A stretch of DNA of 10,592 nt from an uncultured Phycisphaerales bacterium (GTDB lineage Bacteria > Planctomycetota > Phycisphaerae > Phycisphaerales > UBA1924): NCBI GenBank assembly GCA_937891445.1, contig CALAFV010000568.1, positions 1 to 10,592 of the forward strand. The letters are read 5' to 3'. Of the stretch, positions 1-6,222 are shown piece by piece (the stretch's first letter is position 1; each line of letters opens with the position of its first letter). The position numbers and the translations under genes are program-made. The notes below the pieces were generated by a model. That model was not told where the DNA came from. It made no database searches and saw only the letters and a list, made by a program, of their open reading frames with translations.

Positions 1-55
1 CGCCGGCGGAGGCCCCGGTGACGACGACGGTCCTGCCCCGCTGCCTGGCGACCAT
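1..55 (-). CDS. Short-chain dehydrogenase/reductase (SDR), N-terminal fragment
   Basis: Only the first 18 codons are inside the window; the gene continues past the left edge. The minus-strand reading begins MVARQRGRTVVVTGASAG, a beta strand (TVVVTGAS) followed by the start of the Gly-rich TGxxxGxG nucleotide-binding turn that opens classical SDR enzymes. These are NAD(P)-dependent oxidoreductases of the cytoplasm. The ATG is preceded on its own strand by TTGGAG about five bases upstream, a usable ribosome binding site. It is divergent from the small membrane protein to its right. Substrate and subfamily cannot be told because the YxxxK active site is outside the window. An unrelated Rossmann protein is possible but the motif favours SDR. 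Confidence 0.75.
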   Translation of the reverse strand, partial: MVARQRGRTVVVTGASAG

Positions 56-199
56 GCGTGCTCCAAGCGGCCGCCCGCGCGGCGGCGTGGGCCGCGCGCG
101 GGGCCGCGGCAACTCTACTTGCGCGCAGCGCCACGGGGCGTGAAGCGCACCTCAGCACGGCCTCCCGCCCGGTTCATCCAGGCGAGCCACGATCGCGGG

Positions 200-703
200 A
201 TGCCGACGATGCTCGCGGGCCTGGTCTCCGGTCTGGCGGCGACGGCCCCGATGACGGTTGCGATGGAACTGCTGCACCGCGGCCTGCCGGAGCGCGAGCG
301 GTACCCATTGCCGCCGCGGCGGATCACGGACCGCGTGCTGGAGGCCACGGGCGTGGAGCCGTGGGAACTCAGCGAGACGCGGCGGCGCGAACTGGCGCTG
401 CTGAACCACTTCGCGTACGGCGCCGCGGCGGGGGCGCTGTACGGGCCGGTGATGGGACGGACGCCGCTGCCGCCGGTGCCGGCGGGCGTCGCGTACGGGC
501 TCGGAGTGTGGGCCGCGAGTTACCTCGGGTGGCTGCCGGCGGCGGGGATCCTGCCGCCGGCGACGCGGCAACCGGCGCGGCACAACGCGCTGATGATCGC
601 GGCGCACGTGGTGTGGGGGGCGGCGACGGGGTACGTCGCGAGCAAACTCGACGAGCGCTCAGAGCGGAGCGCGATCGCCCGGTTCCGGCCGACGCACCGA
701 TGA
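200..703 (+). CDS. Small multi-pass membrane protein of unknown function
   Basis: The 167-residue product has about four hydrophobic segments: near residues 3-20 (LAGLVSGLAATAPMTVAM), about 70-85 (HFAYGAAAGALYG), about 94-116 (GVAYGLGVWAASYLGWLPAAG) and about 131-150 (ALMIAAHVVWGAATGYV). Between the first two is a polar stretch with ERYPLPPRRIT. The overall plan, with repeated small-residue GxxxG-like packing, recalls small inner-membrane DUF families such as DUF1440 or DUF6789, but I recognise it only as a type and assign no function. The start is uncertain. ATG at 200 (or 209) leads straight into the first helix; TTG at 119 and GTG at 140 would add a basic, low-complexity extension. No clear ribosome binding site decides among them. 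This frame was preferred over the overlapping frame at 58-732 because only it gives helical segments and balanced composition. Confidence 0.72.
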   Translation: MPTMLAGLVSGLAATAPMTVAMELLHRGLPERERYPLPPRRITDRVLEATGVEPWELSETRRRELALLNHFAYGAAAGALYGPVMGRTPLPPVPAGVAYGLGVWAASYLGWLPAAGILPPATRQPARHNALMIAAHVVWGAATGYVASKLDERSERSAIARFRPTHR

Positions 704-955
704 TCTCCGCAGCGCCCTGTTCGATGCGCTGAACGAAGAAGAAGCCTCAACCTGCTGCCTGCCGATGCAGCCCGGACAGAGGCACGTCGACGGAGAGCGA
801 CCGTGGCTCTCCGTCGACGTCTGTTTGTGTGTGGACGTCGCCCGCGACTCGGAGGCCGACGAGTTCACCTTACCACCGGCGCATGAGCGCCCGGCTCACG
901 TTTACCCAGTTTCACGCGCCGCCGGATCTTCGCTCCCGCCTGCGCACGCACAACC
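704..955. other. Convergent intergenic region
   Basis: These 252 bases separate the ends of two convergent genes, the small membrane protein and the prepilin-like protein. The only clear structure is the perfect inverted repeat at 784-820. Short open frames cross it, but their products are compositionally random and have no convincing starts, so I call no gene here. Confidence 0.6.
784..820 (+). terminator. Perfect 15-bp hairpin, probable terminator between convergent genes
   Basis: ACGTCGACGGAGAGC (784-798) is exactly complementary to GCTCTCCGTCGACGT (806-820), with a 7-base loop GACCGTG. On the plus strand the stem is followed by CTGTTTGTGTGTG, which is T-rich though not a clean T run. It lies 80 bases after the stop of the small membrane protein and 135 bases beyond the stop of the prepilin-like gene on the other strand. 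A termination role is inferred from position and stem strength. The weak T tract leaves open an RNA-stabilising hairpin or a protein-binding palindrome. Confidence 0.55.
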
Positions 956-1723
956 TCAGGGGAGCGGCTCCAGCCACGCCGGGTCCGGCTCACGGGCCGT
1001 GCGTGCCGACCCATCGAGGAACACAACATTGAACCCCGTGTCGCGGTCGTGGAACTTCGCCAGCCGCGCCTCCACGTGCGCCGGCTGGCGGAAGTCGATC
1101 GTCCCGATGCACCGCGTCGCCGGCGGCGCATCGCCCACCACCGGGGCGCGCTGCGAGTCCACCAGCAGCGCCGCCGCGTGCGGCCGAAGCACGAGGTCGA
1201 AGCGGATGTGCCCCGGCCGCTCCGGGTCGTCGAAGTTGTCCGGGTCGGTGCCCCCCGCGTGCCCCGTCGCGTTCATCGCGTATGTGCGCGTCATCGCCTC
1301 GGGGTACCGCGCATCGACCGTCGGGCACACCAGCGCCGAGCGGTTCGCGTAGATCGCGTTGGTCTCCTCGCTCGGCGTGGGCGTCGGCGTCTCGAGCACC
1401 TCGGCCGCCACGTCCTTTCCCGCCGCCGACTGCACGATGTACGCCCAGTTCGGCGGCCGGTTGTACGGCTGCCCGATCGCCGGCCCCACGCCCCTGTTCT
1501 CATCCGCGTACGCGCGGCACGCCACGTACGCCTGCCGCAGGTTCGACAGGCACACCGTCCGCCGCGCCGATTCCCGCGCCCCGGACAGCGCCGGCAGCAG
1601 CACCGCCACGAGCACGCCGATCACCGCGATGATGACCAGCACCTCGATGAGCGTGAAGCCCGCGCCTTGCCCCGAGCCCGCGGGATGCACCGCCCGGCCC
1701 CATCTAGACTCTGCGGCCTTCAT
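956..1723 (-). CDS. Prepilin-type N-terminal cleavage/methylation protein (type II secretion/pseudopilin-like)
   Basis: The 255-residue product has a short basic leader ending in Gly22, then FTLIEVLVIIAVIGVLVAVL. This is the class III signal: processing is expected between Gly22 and Phe23 and the +5 Glu (Glu27) is present, followed by a membrane helix to about residue 45. Next comes SGARESARRTVCLSNLRQ, the typical planctomycete continuation. The C-terminal domain ends with KFHDRDTGFNVVFLDGSAR, which resembles the H-x9-DG motif of planctomycete prepilin-like families, here with a longer His-to-DG spacing. It is probably an envelope pseudopilin-like surface or secretion protein; no pilus or secretion genes are adjacent. 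ATG 1723 was chosen because the leader fits; GAGAGG lies about 12 bases upstream, a rather long spacing. The frame is open further upstream, but that sequence does not look coding and runs into the divergent gene. Confidence 0.88.
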   Translation of the reverse strand: MKAAESRWGRAVHPAGSGQGAGFTLIEVLVIIAVIGVLVAVLLPALSGARESARRTVCLSNLRQAYVACRAYADENRGVGPAIGQPYNRPPNWAYIVQSAAGKDVAAEVLETPTPTPSEETNAIYANRSALVCPTVDARYPEAMTRTYAMNATGHAGGTDPDNFDDPERPGHIRFDLVLRPHAAALLVDSQRAPVVGDAPPATRCIGTIDFRQPAHVEARLAKFHDRDTGFNVVFLDGSARTAREPDPAWLEPLP

Positions 1724-1849
1724 GCCCGTGTCGGTCCTCTCGCTCCCGCACCGGCGCACCACCCGCCTCCCGGTCCGTGAGCGGCGGATGGTACGCTGAG
1801 CGAACAACAGATTCGGCGCGGCACGCGACAGGTCCGCGAAGGAGGTTTG
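1724..1849. promoter_or_regulatory. Divergent intergenic region (prepilin-like / hydrolase cluster)
   Basis: This 126-base stretch must carry the promoters for the prepilin-like gene (leftwards) and probably for the four-gene cluster (rightwards). I could not find a convincing -35/-10 pair on either strand, nor an AT-rich palindrome of the kind bound by Fur or Zur. The assignment rests on gene arrangement only. Confidence 0.4.
1839..1845 (+). promoter_or_regulatory. Strong Shine-Dalgarno site deciding the hydrolase start
   Basis: AAGGAGG is a near-complete anti-16S match, four bases before ATG 1850. An in-frame TTG at 1847 lies only one base after it, too close for initiation, so ATG 1850 is the start. 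Confidence 0.8.
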
Positions 1850-3337
1850 ATGCTCCGCTGGCTCCCGGCGCTCTCGGTCCTCATCGCTCTGCTCGCCCCG
1901 GCCGCTGCTCCGGCCCAGTCGTCCGCACCGCCGCGGGAGGCTCCGGCTCGCCAATGGTGGGCCGGCCACGTCGAGATGCTCGGCCCGATCGGCCCCGTGC
2001 GGCTTCCCATCATGCTCACGCTGGCGCAGGACGAGGCGGGCGCATGGCACGCATCGCTGGACATCGCGCCGGAATCAAACCCCGGCCTGCTCGCGGCCGA
2101 GTGCACGGACGTGCGGGTCACGCCCGAGGCCCTCTCGTTGACGCTCGCGCTCAGCCCGCCCATGTCGTTCCACGCCGAGCGCACGCCCCCCGGCGGCGAC
2201 GGGGCCCGCGGCGAGTTCCATGCCGATGGCATGCCGCCGCTCTCCGCGACGCTGCGCCGCGTGACCCAGGCCGAAGCGGCCGCGATCGTTCCCGCGCGCC
2301 CGCAGACGCCGCGCCCGCCGTTCCCGTACCCGCGCACCGAAGTCCGCGTGACGAATCCCACCGACGGTGTCTCCCTCGCGGGCACCCTCACGCTGCCGGC
2401 TGCCGAGGGGCCGCATCCCGCCGTGCTGCTGGTCACCGGCGGCGGCTTGCAAGACCGCGACCACCAGGTCGGGTTCCACCGCCCGTTCCTCGTCATCGCC
2501 GATCACCTCACGCGCGCCGGCGTCGCGACGCTGCGGCTGGACGATCGCGGCATGGCTCCTTCGGGCGGCTCGCCGCTGGACGCCACGCCGGATCTGCTCG
2601 CGGGCGACATCCGCGCCGCGGTCGCGATGCTCCGCGCGACCGATGGGATCGACCCGCAGCGCATCGGCGTGCTTGCGCTGGGCGAGGGCACGCTTCCGGC
2701 CGCGATGGCCGCCGCGGAGGACGAGACGATCGCGTGGCTCGCGCTGATCGCGCCGCAAGGGCTCCCCGGCGGCGACGTGATCGTGCTCCGCGAGCAGCGC
2801 CGGATGGAGGCCGAGGGCGAAGATCCCGCGTACATCGCCGCGCAGACCGAGGCGACGCGCCGCCTCATGGACCTGCTCGCCGGCCGCGGCAACCACGAGC
2901 AGGTCGCCGCCGCCATCCGCGAGGCGATGCTCACTGGCATCCACTCGCTCCGCGGCGAGGGGCTGCGTCCGGAAGAATGGGAACTCGAGGAGGCTGTCTC
3001 CTCGCAACTGCACGAGTACACAAGCCCCTCCGTCCGAGCATGGATCGCCGCCGACCCGCGCACGGCCCTCGCGAAGGTCCGCGTGCCGGTGCTGCTGGTC
3101 GCGGGCGAACTGGACCGCGTGATGCCGGTTGGCGACACGTTCCCCGCCGCCGAAGCGGCCCTCCGCGAGGCGGGCGCTGAGGTTGCCGCCCACCGCCTCC
3201 CGGGGCTCAACTACTTGCTCCAACCTGCCGTCACGGGATTCAACGACGAGATCGCGACGATCCGCACGACGATCGACGCGGCGGCGCTGGAACTGATCAC
3301 GCAATGGATCAAGGCCCGCGCTCCGCGCGAGCGCTGA
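1850..3337 (+). CDS. Exported alpha/beta-hydrolase-fold protein, catalytic Ser and His apparently lost
   Basis: The product has 495 residues. Residues 1 to about 22 (MLRWLPALSVLIALLAPAAAPAQS) look like a Sec signal peptide. Residues about 30-150 form a beta-rich domain like the one preceding many secreted COG1073-type hydrolases. The hydrolase fold follows: HPAVLLVTGGGLQDRD (GGGLQDRD at 197-204, the oxyanion-hole region, family form GSGPQDRD), LRLDDRG at 231-234, the expected nucleophile elbow as IGVLALGEGT, then GELDRVMP with acid Asp422, and LPGLNYLLQPAVTG. Family members, as I know them, read GLIGHSEGG and LPGLNHLFQ at these two places. Here Gly278 stands for Ser and Tyr455 for His, so a normal Ser-His-Asp triad is absent. 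The fold is otherwise intact, with no frameshift, suggesting a maintained pseudoenzyme or binding protein rather than decay. It heads the four-gene cluster, with the dehydrogenase 55 bases downstream. A residual activity using other residues cannot be excluded. Confidence 0.88.
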   Translation: MLRWLPALSVLIALLAPAAAPAQSSAPPREAPARQWWAGHVEMLGPIGPVRLPIMLTLAQDEAGAWHASLDIAPESNPGLLAAECTDVRVTPEALSLTLALSPPMSFHAERTPPGGDGARGEFHADGMPPLSATLRRVTQAEAAAIVPARPQTPRPPFPYPRTEVRVTNPTDGVSLAGTLTLPAAEGPHPAVLLVTGGGLQDRDHQVGFHRPFLVIADHLTRAGVATLRLDDRGMAPSGGSPLDATPDLLAGDIRAAVAMLRATDGIDPQRIGVLALGEGTLPAAMAAAEDETIAWLALIAPQGLPGGDVIVLREQRRMEAEGEDPAYIAAQTEATRRLMDLLAGRGNHEQVAAAIREAMLTGIHSLRGEGLRPEEWELEEAVSSQLHEYTSPSVRAWIAADPRTALAKVRVPVLLVAGELDRVMPVGDTFPAAEAALREAGAEVAAHRLPGLNYLLQPAVTGFNDEIATIRTTIDAAALELITQWIKARAPRER

Positions 3338-3380
3338 ATATCACGCGGGACGGGGAGTGGGGGGCAACAGTGGGGGGGCA

Positions 3381-3386
3381 AGAGGA
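3381..3386 (+). promoter_or_regulatory. Ribosome binding site of the PQQ-type dehydrogenase
   Basis: AGAGGA sits six bases before ATG 3393 and supports that start over the upstream in-frame GTG at 3357, whose leader would be a Gly-rich stretch without signal-peptide character. Confidence 0.65.
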
Positions 3387-3392
3387 TCAACG

Positions 3393-4586
3393 ATGCTGAT
3401 GCCGAGCATGACAGTGATCGCGATGGCCGCCGCGGCCGGGACCGGAACGGCCCAGCAGGATGGGGCCGCCGACCTCTCCGCCCGGTTCCGAGTCCGCGAT
3501 GGCTACATCTGCACCGCGGTGGCGCCGGACGTGCCGGGGGCCCGGTTCCTGGAGGTTGATGACCGCGGCACGCTCTACATCTCCCGCCCGCGCCCGTGGG
3601 GCGACATCCTCGCCCTGCGCGACGAGGACGGCGACGGCGTGTACGAGAAGCGGACCGTCTTCGTCGCCGACCGTCCTTCCGTTCACGGCCTCTGCTGGCG
3701 CGACGGCTGGCTCTGGTTCACCACGACCGGCACCGTTGAGAAGGCCCGCGACGCCGACGGCGACGGGGTCGCCGACGAGACCGTCGCCGTCATCCCAGCC
3801 GGCCAACTCCCCGCCGGCGGCGGGCACTGGTGGCGGTCGCTGCTGGTGACCGAGGACGCGATCTATACCTCCATCGGCGACAGCGGCAATATCTCCGATC
3901 AGCGCGACACCGAGCGTCAGAAGATCTGGCGCTTCAACCTCGACGGCGCCGGCAAGACGCTCTTCGCCTCCGGCATCCGGAACACCGAGAAACTCCGCCT
4001 CCGTCCGGGAACCACGGAAGTGTGGGGTATCGACCACGGCTCGGACTGGTTCGGGCGCCCCTTGGGCGACACGCCGGGGAACCAGCCCATCACCGACGTC
4101 TACCCGCCCGACGAACTGAACCACTACGTCGAAGGGGGCTTCTACGGCCACCCCTTCATCGTCGGCGACCGTATCCCGCGCGACGAGTACCGCGACCGCG
4201 AGGACATCCACGACCTCGCCGCCCGCACCATCACGCCCGCGTGGAACTTCGGGGCCCACTGGGCCGGCAACGGCTTCTGCTTCGTGGACCCGGAGATCAA
4301 CGCGAAGACCGGCGCCCTCCCCGCCGACCACGGAGGCGACCTCTTCGCCGCCTTCCACGGCAGTTGGAACAGCACGCATCCGGTCGGGTACTGCATCGCC
4401 CGCGTCCTCTTCGACGAGCAGACCGGCCGCCCCTACGGCCTGCTCAAGATCGTGGACACGCTCGATCCCGCGACAGGGCGCCCGCTCGTCCGGCCCGTGG
4501 ACTGCGTGCAGGCCCCGGATGGGTCGATCATCTGGTCCAGCGATGCGCCGGGTTCGGTGTACCGCCTCCGGGCCGTCAAGCCCTAG
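3393..4586 (+). CDS. Exported PQQ-dependent sugar dehydrogenase-like protein (L-sorbosone dehydrogenase type)
   Basis: The 397-residue product begins with a short signal peptide-like stretch (MLMPSMTVIAMAAAAGTGTAQQ). It then shows the beta-propeller pattern of sorbosone/glucose dehydrogenase quinoproteins, which oxidise sugars or aldoses in the periplasm using PQQ. Visible landmarks: GVYEK after DEDGDG (77-82), VHGL with His98, a second DADGDG (120-125), HWWRSLLV, SGIRNTEKLRLRPGTTEVW followed by GIDHGSDWFG, AHWAGNGFCFV, GGDLFAAFHGSWN (His322), and the closing blade APDGSIIWSSDAPGSVYRL. The two acidic Gly-rich loops look like calcium sites. No CxxCH haem motif is present, so the electron acceptor must be a separate protein. 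ATG 3393 is chosen over GTG 3357 because AGAGGA lies six bases upstream and the signal peptide begins there. Substrate is unknown, and a non-catalytic propeller is possible. Confidence 0.85.
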   Translation: MLMPSMTVIAMAAAAGTGTAQQDGAADLSARFRVRDGYICTAVAPDVPGARFLEVDDRGTLYISRPRPWGDILALRDEDGDGVYEKRTVFVADRPSVHGLCWRDGWLWFTTTGTVEKARDADGDGVADETVAVIPAGQLPAGGGHWWRSLLVTEDAIYTSIGDSGNISDQRDTERQKIWRFNLDGAGKTLFASGIRNTEKLRLRPGTTEVWGIDHGSDWFGRPLGDTPGNQPITDVYPPDELNHYVEGGFYGHPFIVGDRIPRDEYRDREDIHDLAARTITPAWNFGAHWAGNGFCFVDPEINAKTGALPADHGGDLFAAFHGSWNSTHPVGYCIARVLFDEQTGRPYGLLKIVDTLDPATGRPLVRPVDCVQAPDGSIIWSSDAPGSVYRLRAVKP

Positions 4587-4597
4587 AGTTCGAGGCG

Positions 4598-4987
4598 TTG
4601 CCCAGAGAGACCAGACAGAGACAGGCGATCCGGGGGGCGATCGAGGCGGCCGACCGCCCGCTCAGCCCGGCGGAGGTGCTGGCCGTCGCGCAGCAGACCG
4701 TGCCGAGCCTCGGCCTGGCGACGGTGTACCGCACCATCAACGCACTGGTGGACGAAGGATGGATTGTCCCGGTGGAAGTCCCCGGCTGTCCGCCTCACTA
4801 CGAGCGGGCCGGCAAGGAGCACCACCACCACTTCCATTGCCGCGGGTGCGGCAAGGTCTACGAACTCGAGGCGGCTCGCGGCGGGTGCCCGGCCGGCATC
4901 AAATCACTGGCCCCCGCCGGGTTCCGCGTCGAGGGCCATGAACTGACGCTTTACGGGGTGTGCCCGGGGTGCCGGGCCGGGGCGTAG
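4598..4987 (+). CDS. Fur-family metal-responsive transcriptional repressor (Zur/PerR/Fur type)
   Basis: The product is 129 residues if it starts at TTG 4598. Residues about 5-60 form the winged helix: RQRQAIRGAIEAADRPLSPAEVL, then PSLGLATVYRTINALVDEGWI, the classic Fur recognition helix. The dimerisation/metal part follows: HYERAGKEHHHHFHCRGCGKVYEL with His75-78, His80 and the first structural zinc pair Cys81/Cys84, and finally GVCPGCR with the second pair Cys122/Cys125, four residues from the end. The His-rich HHHHFHC is more like Zur than classical Fur, but the sensed metal cannot be fixed from sequence. There is no in-frame ATG near the N terminus. TTG 4598, 11 bases after the upstream stop and with GAGG just before it (two-base spacing), is the best start, implying translational coupling to the dehydrogenase. 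It is short for the family but all landmarks are present. Confidence 0.88.
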   Translation: MPRETRQRQAIRGAIEAADRPLSPAEVLAVAQQTVPSLGLATVYRTINALVDEGWIVPVEVPGCPPHYERAGKEHHHHFHCRGCGKVYELEAARGGCPAGIKSLAPAGFRVEGHELTLYGVCPGCRAGA

Positions 4988-5031
4988 GCTTGGCCGGCGT
5001 GCCTGGGTTGGGGGGAACGTGGGGATCGCGC

Positions 5032-6183
5032 ATGCGGTGGTCGTTGAAGATCGGCAGCGTCTCGGGCATCGGGATCTACGTCCACTGGACGTTCGTCCTC
5101 CTGATCGCGTGGGTCTTCTGGGCCAACTACTCGCCGCAGACCGGCCTGGCCCAGGCGCTCGAAGCCGTGGCGCTGGTCGTGGCGATCTTCGGCTGCGTCG
5201 TCCTGCACGAACTGGGCCACTCGCTGACGGCGCTGCGCTACGGCATCCGCACCCGCGACATCACGCTCCTGCCCATCGGCGGCGTCGCTTCTCTGGAGCG
5301 CATCCCCGAGAATCCGAAGCAGGAACTGTGGATCACGATCAACGGCCCGCTGGTGAACCTGATCATCGCGGGGGCGCTGTACATCGGCCTCTCCGCGACC
5401 GGGGCCCTGGGTGAGGAAGTACGCCGGCTGTCGGAGGCCGTGGAGAACCTCCAGCCTGGCGACCAGCCGCCGCGGCCGAGTTTCCTCTTCTCGCTGATGG
5501 CGATCAACCTCTTCCTGGTCCTCTTCAACCTGCTCCCAGCGTTTCCGATGGACGGTGGGCGGATCCTGCGGGCCACGCTCGCGTTCTTCCTCGACTATCC
5601 GACCGCCACGCGCATCGCCGCCCGCGTGGGGCAACTCATGGCGATCCTCTTCGCCACGGCGGGGCTCTTCTGGAATCCGTTCCTGCTGCTGATCGCGCTG
5701 TTCGTGTTCCTCGGCGCCGAGGCCGAGTCGCAGGCCGCCGCGATGCGGGCCGCCTTCCGCGGCCTGCAGGTGCGCGACGGCATGATGACCCGTTTCCGCG
5801 TCCTGCACCCGGACGACACGCTCCGTCACGCGGCGGACGAACTCCTCGCCGGCTCGCAGCAGGACTTCCCGGTGGTCACCAACGGCGAGGGCGGCCCCGC
5901 GCAGGTCGTGGGGATGCTGCCGCGGGCGGCTCTGCTGCGGGCCCTGGCCGCCGGCGGGCTGGAGGCCCCCGTTGCGCAGGCGATGGTGCGCGACTGCCCC
6001 GTCGTGCAGGAGCACGAGCCGATCGAACTCGTCTACCAGCGCATGCGCGAGAACGGCTGCGCCGCGCTCCCCGTCGTGCGCCAGGGCGAACTGGTCGGGC
6101 TTCTGTCGCTCGAGAACGTCAGCGAGATGGTGATGATCCGCTCGGCGCTGGAGGGCAGCGCCGATCGGGCCGTCACGGGCTGA
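5032..6183 (+). CDS. Site-2-type membrane zinc metalloprotease with two CBS domains (M50 family)
   Basis: The 383-residue product is an integral membrane protein of the S2P/SpoIVFB type, which cleaves substrate helices inside the membrane, often to release transcription regulators. The first helix is GIGIYVHWTFVLLIAWVFW. HELGH at residues 59-63 gives two zinc-binding His and the catalytic Glu, in the helix AIFGCVVLHELGH. FNLLPAFPMDGGRILRA holds the third ligand, Asp174. Further helices lie near residues 105-120, 155-170 and 200-235. From about residue 247 to 370 there are two CBS modules (VRDGMMTRFRVLHPDDTL... and VAQAMVRDCPVVQEHEPIELV...ALPVVRQGELVGLLSLENV), likely an adenosine-nucleotide-sensing gate. 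All catalytic residues are present. ATG 5032 has GGGG seven bases upstream and gives the usual short N terminus; the in-frame GTG/ATG-like codons nearer 4960 overlap the Fur-family gene. The gap to that gene is 44 bases. Substrate unknown. Confidence 0.93.
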   Translation: MRWSLKIGSVSGIGIYVHWTFVLLIAWVFWANYSPQTGLAQALEAVALVVAIFGCVVLHELGHSLTALRYGIRTRDITLLPIGGVASLERIPENPKQELWITINGPLVNLIIAGALYIGLSATGALGEEVRRLSEAVENLQPGDQPPRPSFLFSLMAINLFLVLFNLLPAFPMDGGRILRATLAFFLDYPTATRIAARVGQLMAILFATAGLFWNPFLLLIALFVFLGAEAESQAAAMRAAFRGLQVRDGMMTRFRVLHPDDTLRHAADELLAGSQQDFPVVTNGEGGPAQVVGMLPRAALLRALAAGGLEAPVAQAMVRDCPVVQEHEPIELVYQRMRENGCAALPVVRQGELVGLLSLENVSEMVMIRSALEGSADRAVTG

Positions 6184-6222
6184 GTTTCGCGCCGTCGGTG
6201 TTCGCGATCGCTGTCAGGCGGA

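Noticed and set aside
1049..1780. Plus-strand open frames opposite the prepilin-like gene
   Set aside because: Translations are His/Arg/Pro-rich noise; the minus strand shows a class III signal and the DG motif.
1847..1849. TTG as the start of the hydrolase
   Set aside because: Only one base after the GGAGG core; ATG 1850 directly follows in frame and has workable spacing.
1724..1849. Possible Fur or Zur operator upstream of the four-gene cluster
   Set aside because: No AT-rich inverted repeat resembling known Fur, Zur or PerR boxes is visible.
1777..3180. A 467-codon plus-strand frame overlapping the hydrolase
   Set aside because: Arg/Pro/Ala-rich translation with no recognisable fold, while the other frame gives a signal peptide and full hydrolase motifs.
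2075..3304. A 409-codon minus-strand frame opposite the hydrolase
   Set aside because: Low-complexity Arg-rich translation lacking domains; a shadow of the coding strand.
3621..3770. DxDGDG loops in the dehydrogenase as a dockerin or EF-hand domain
   Set aside because: They are isolated loops within the propeller sequence, not paired with the helices of a dockerin or EF-hand; such acidic loops are common in planctomycete propeller dehydrogenases.
4951..6015. A 354-codon minus-strand frame opposite the protease
   Set aside because: Charged low-complexity translation; the plus strand carries HELGH, MDGGR and CBS domains.
6184..6222. Terminator between the protease and the response regulator
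   Set aside because: No stem of useful length or T run is seen in the 39-base gap.
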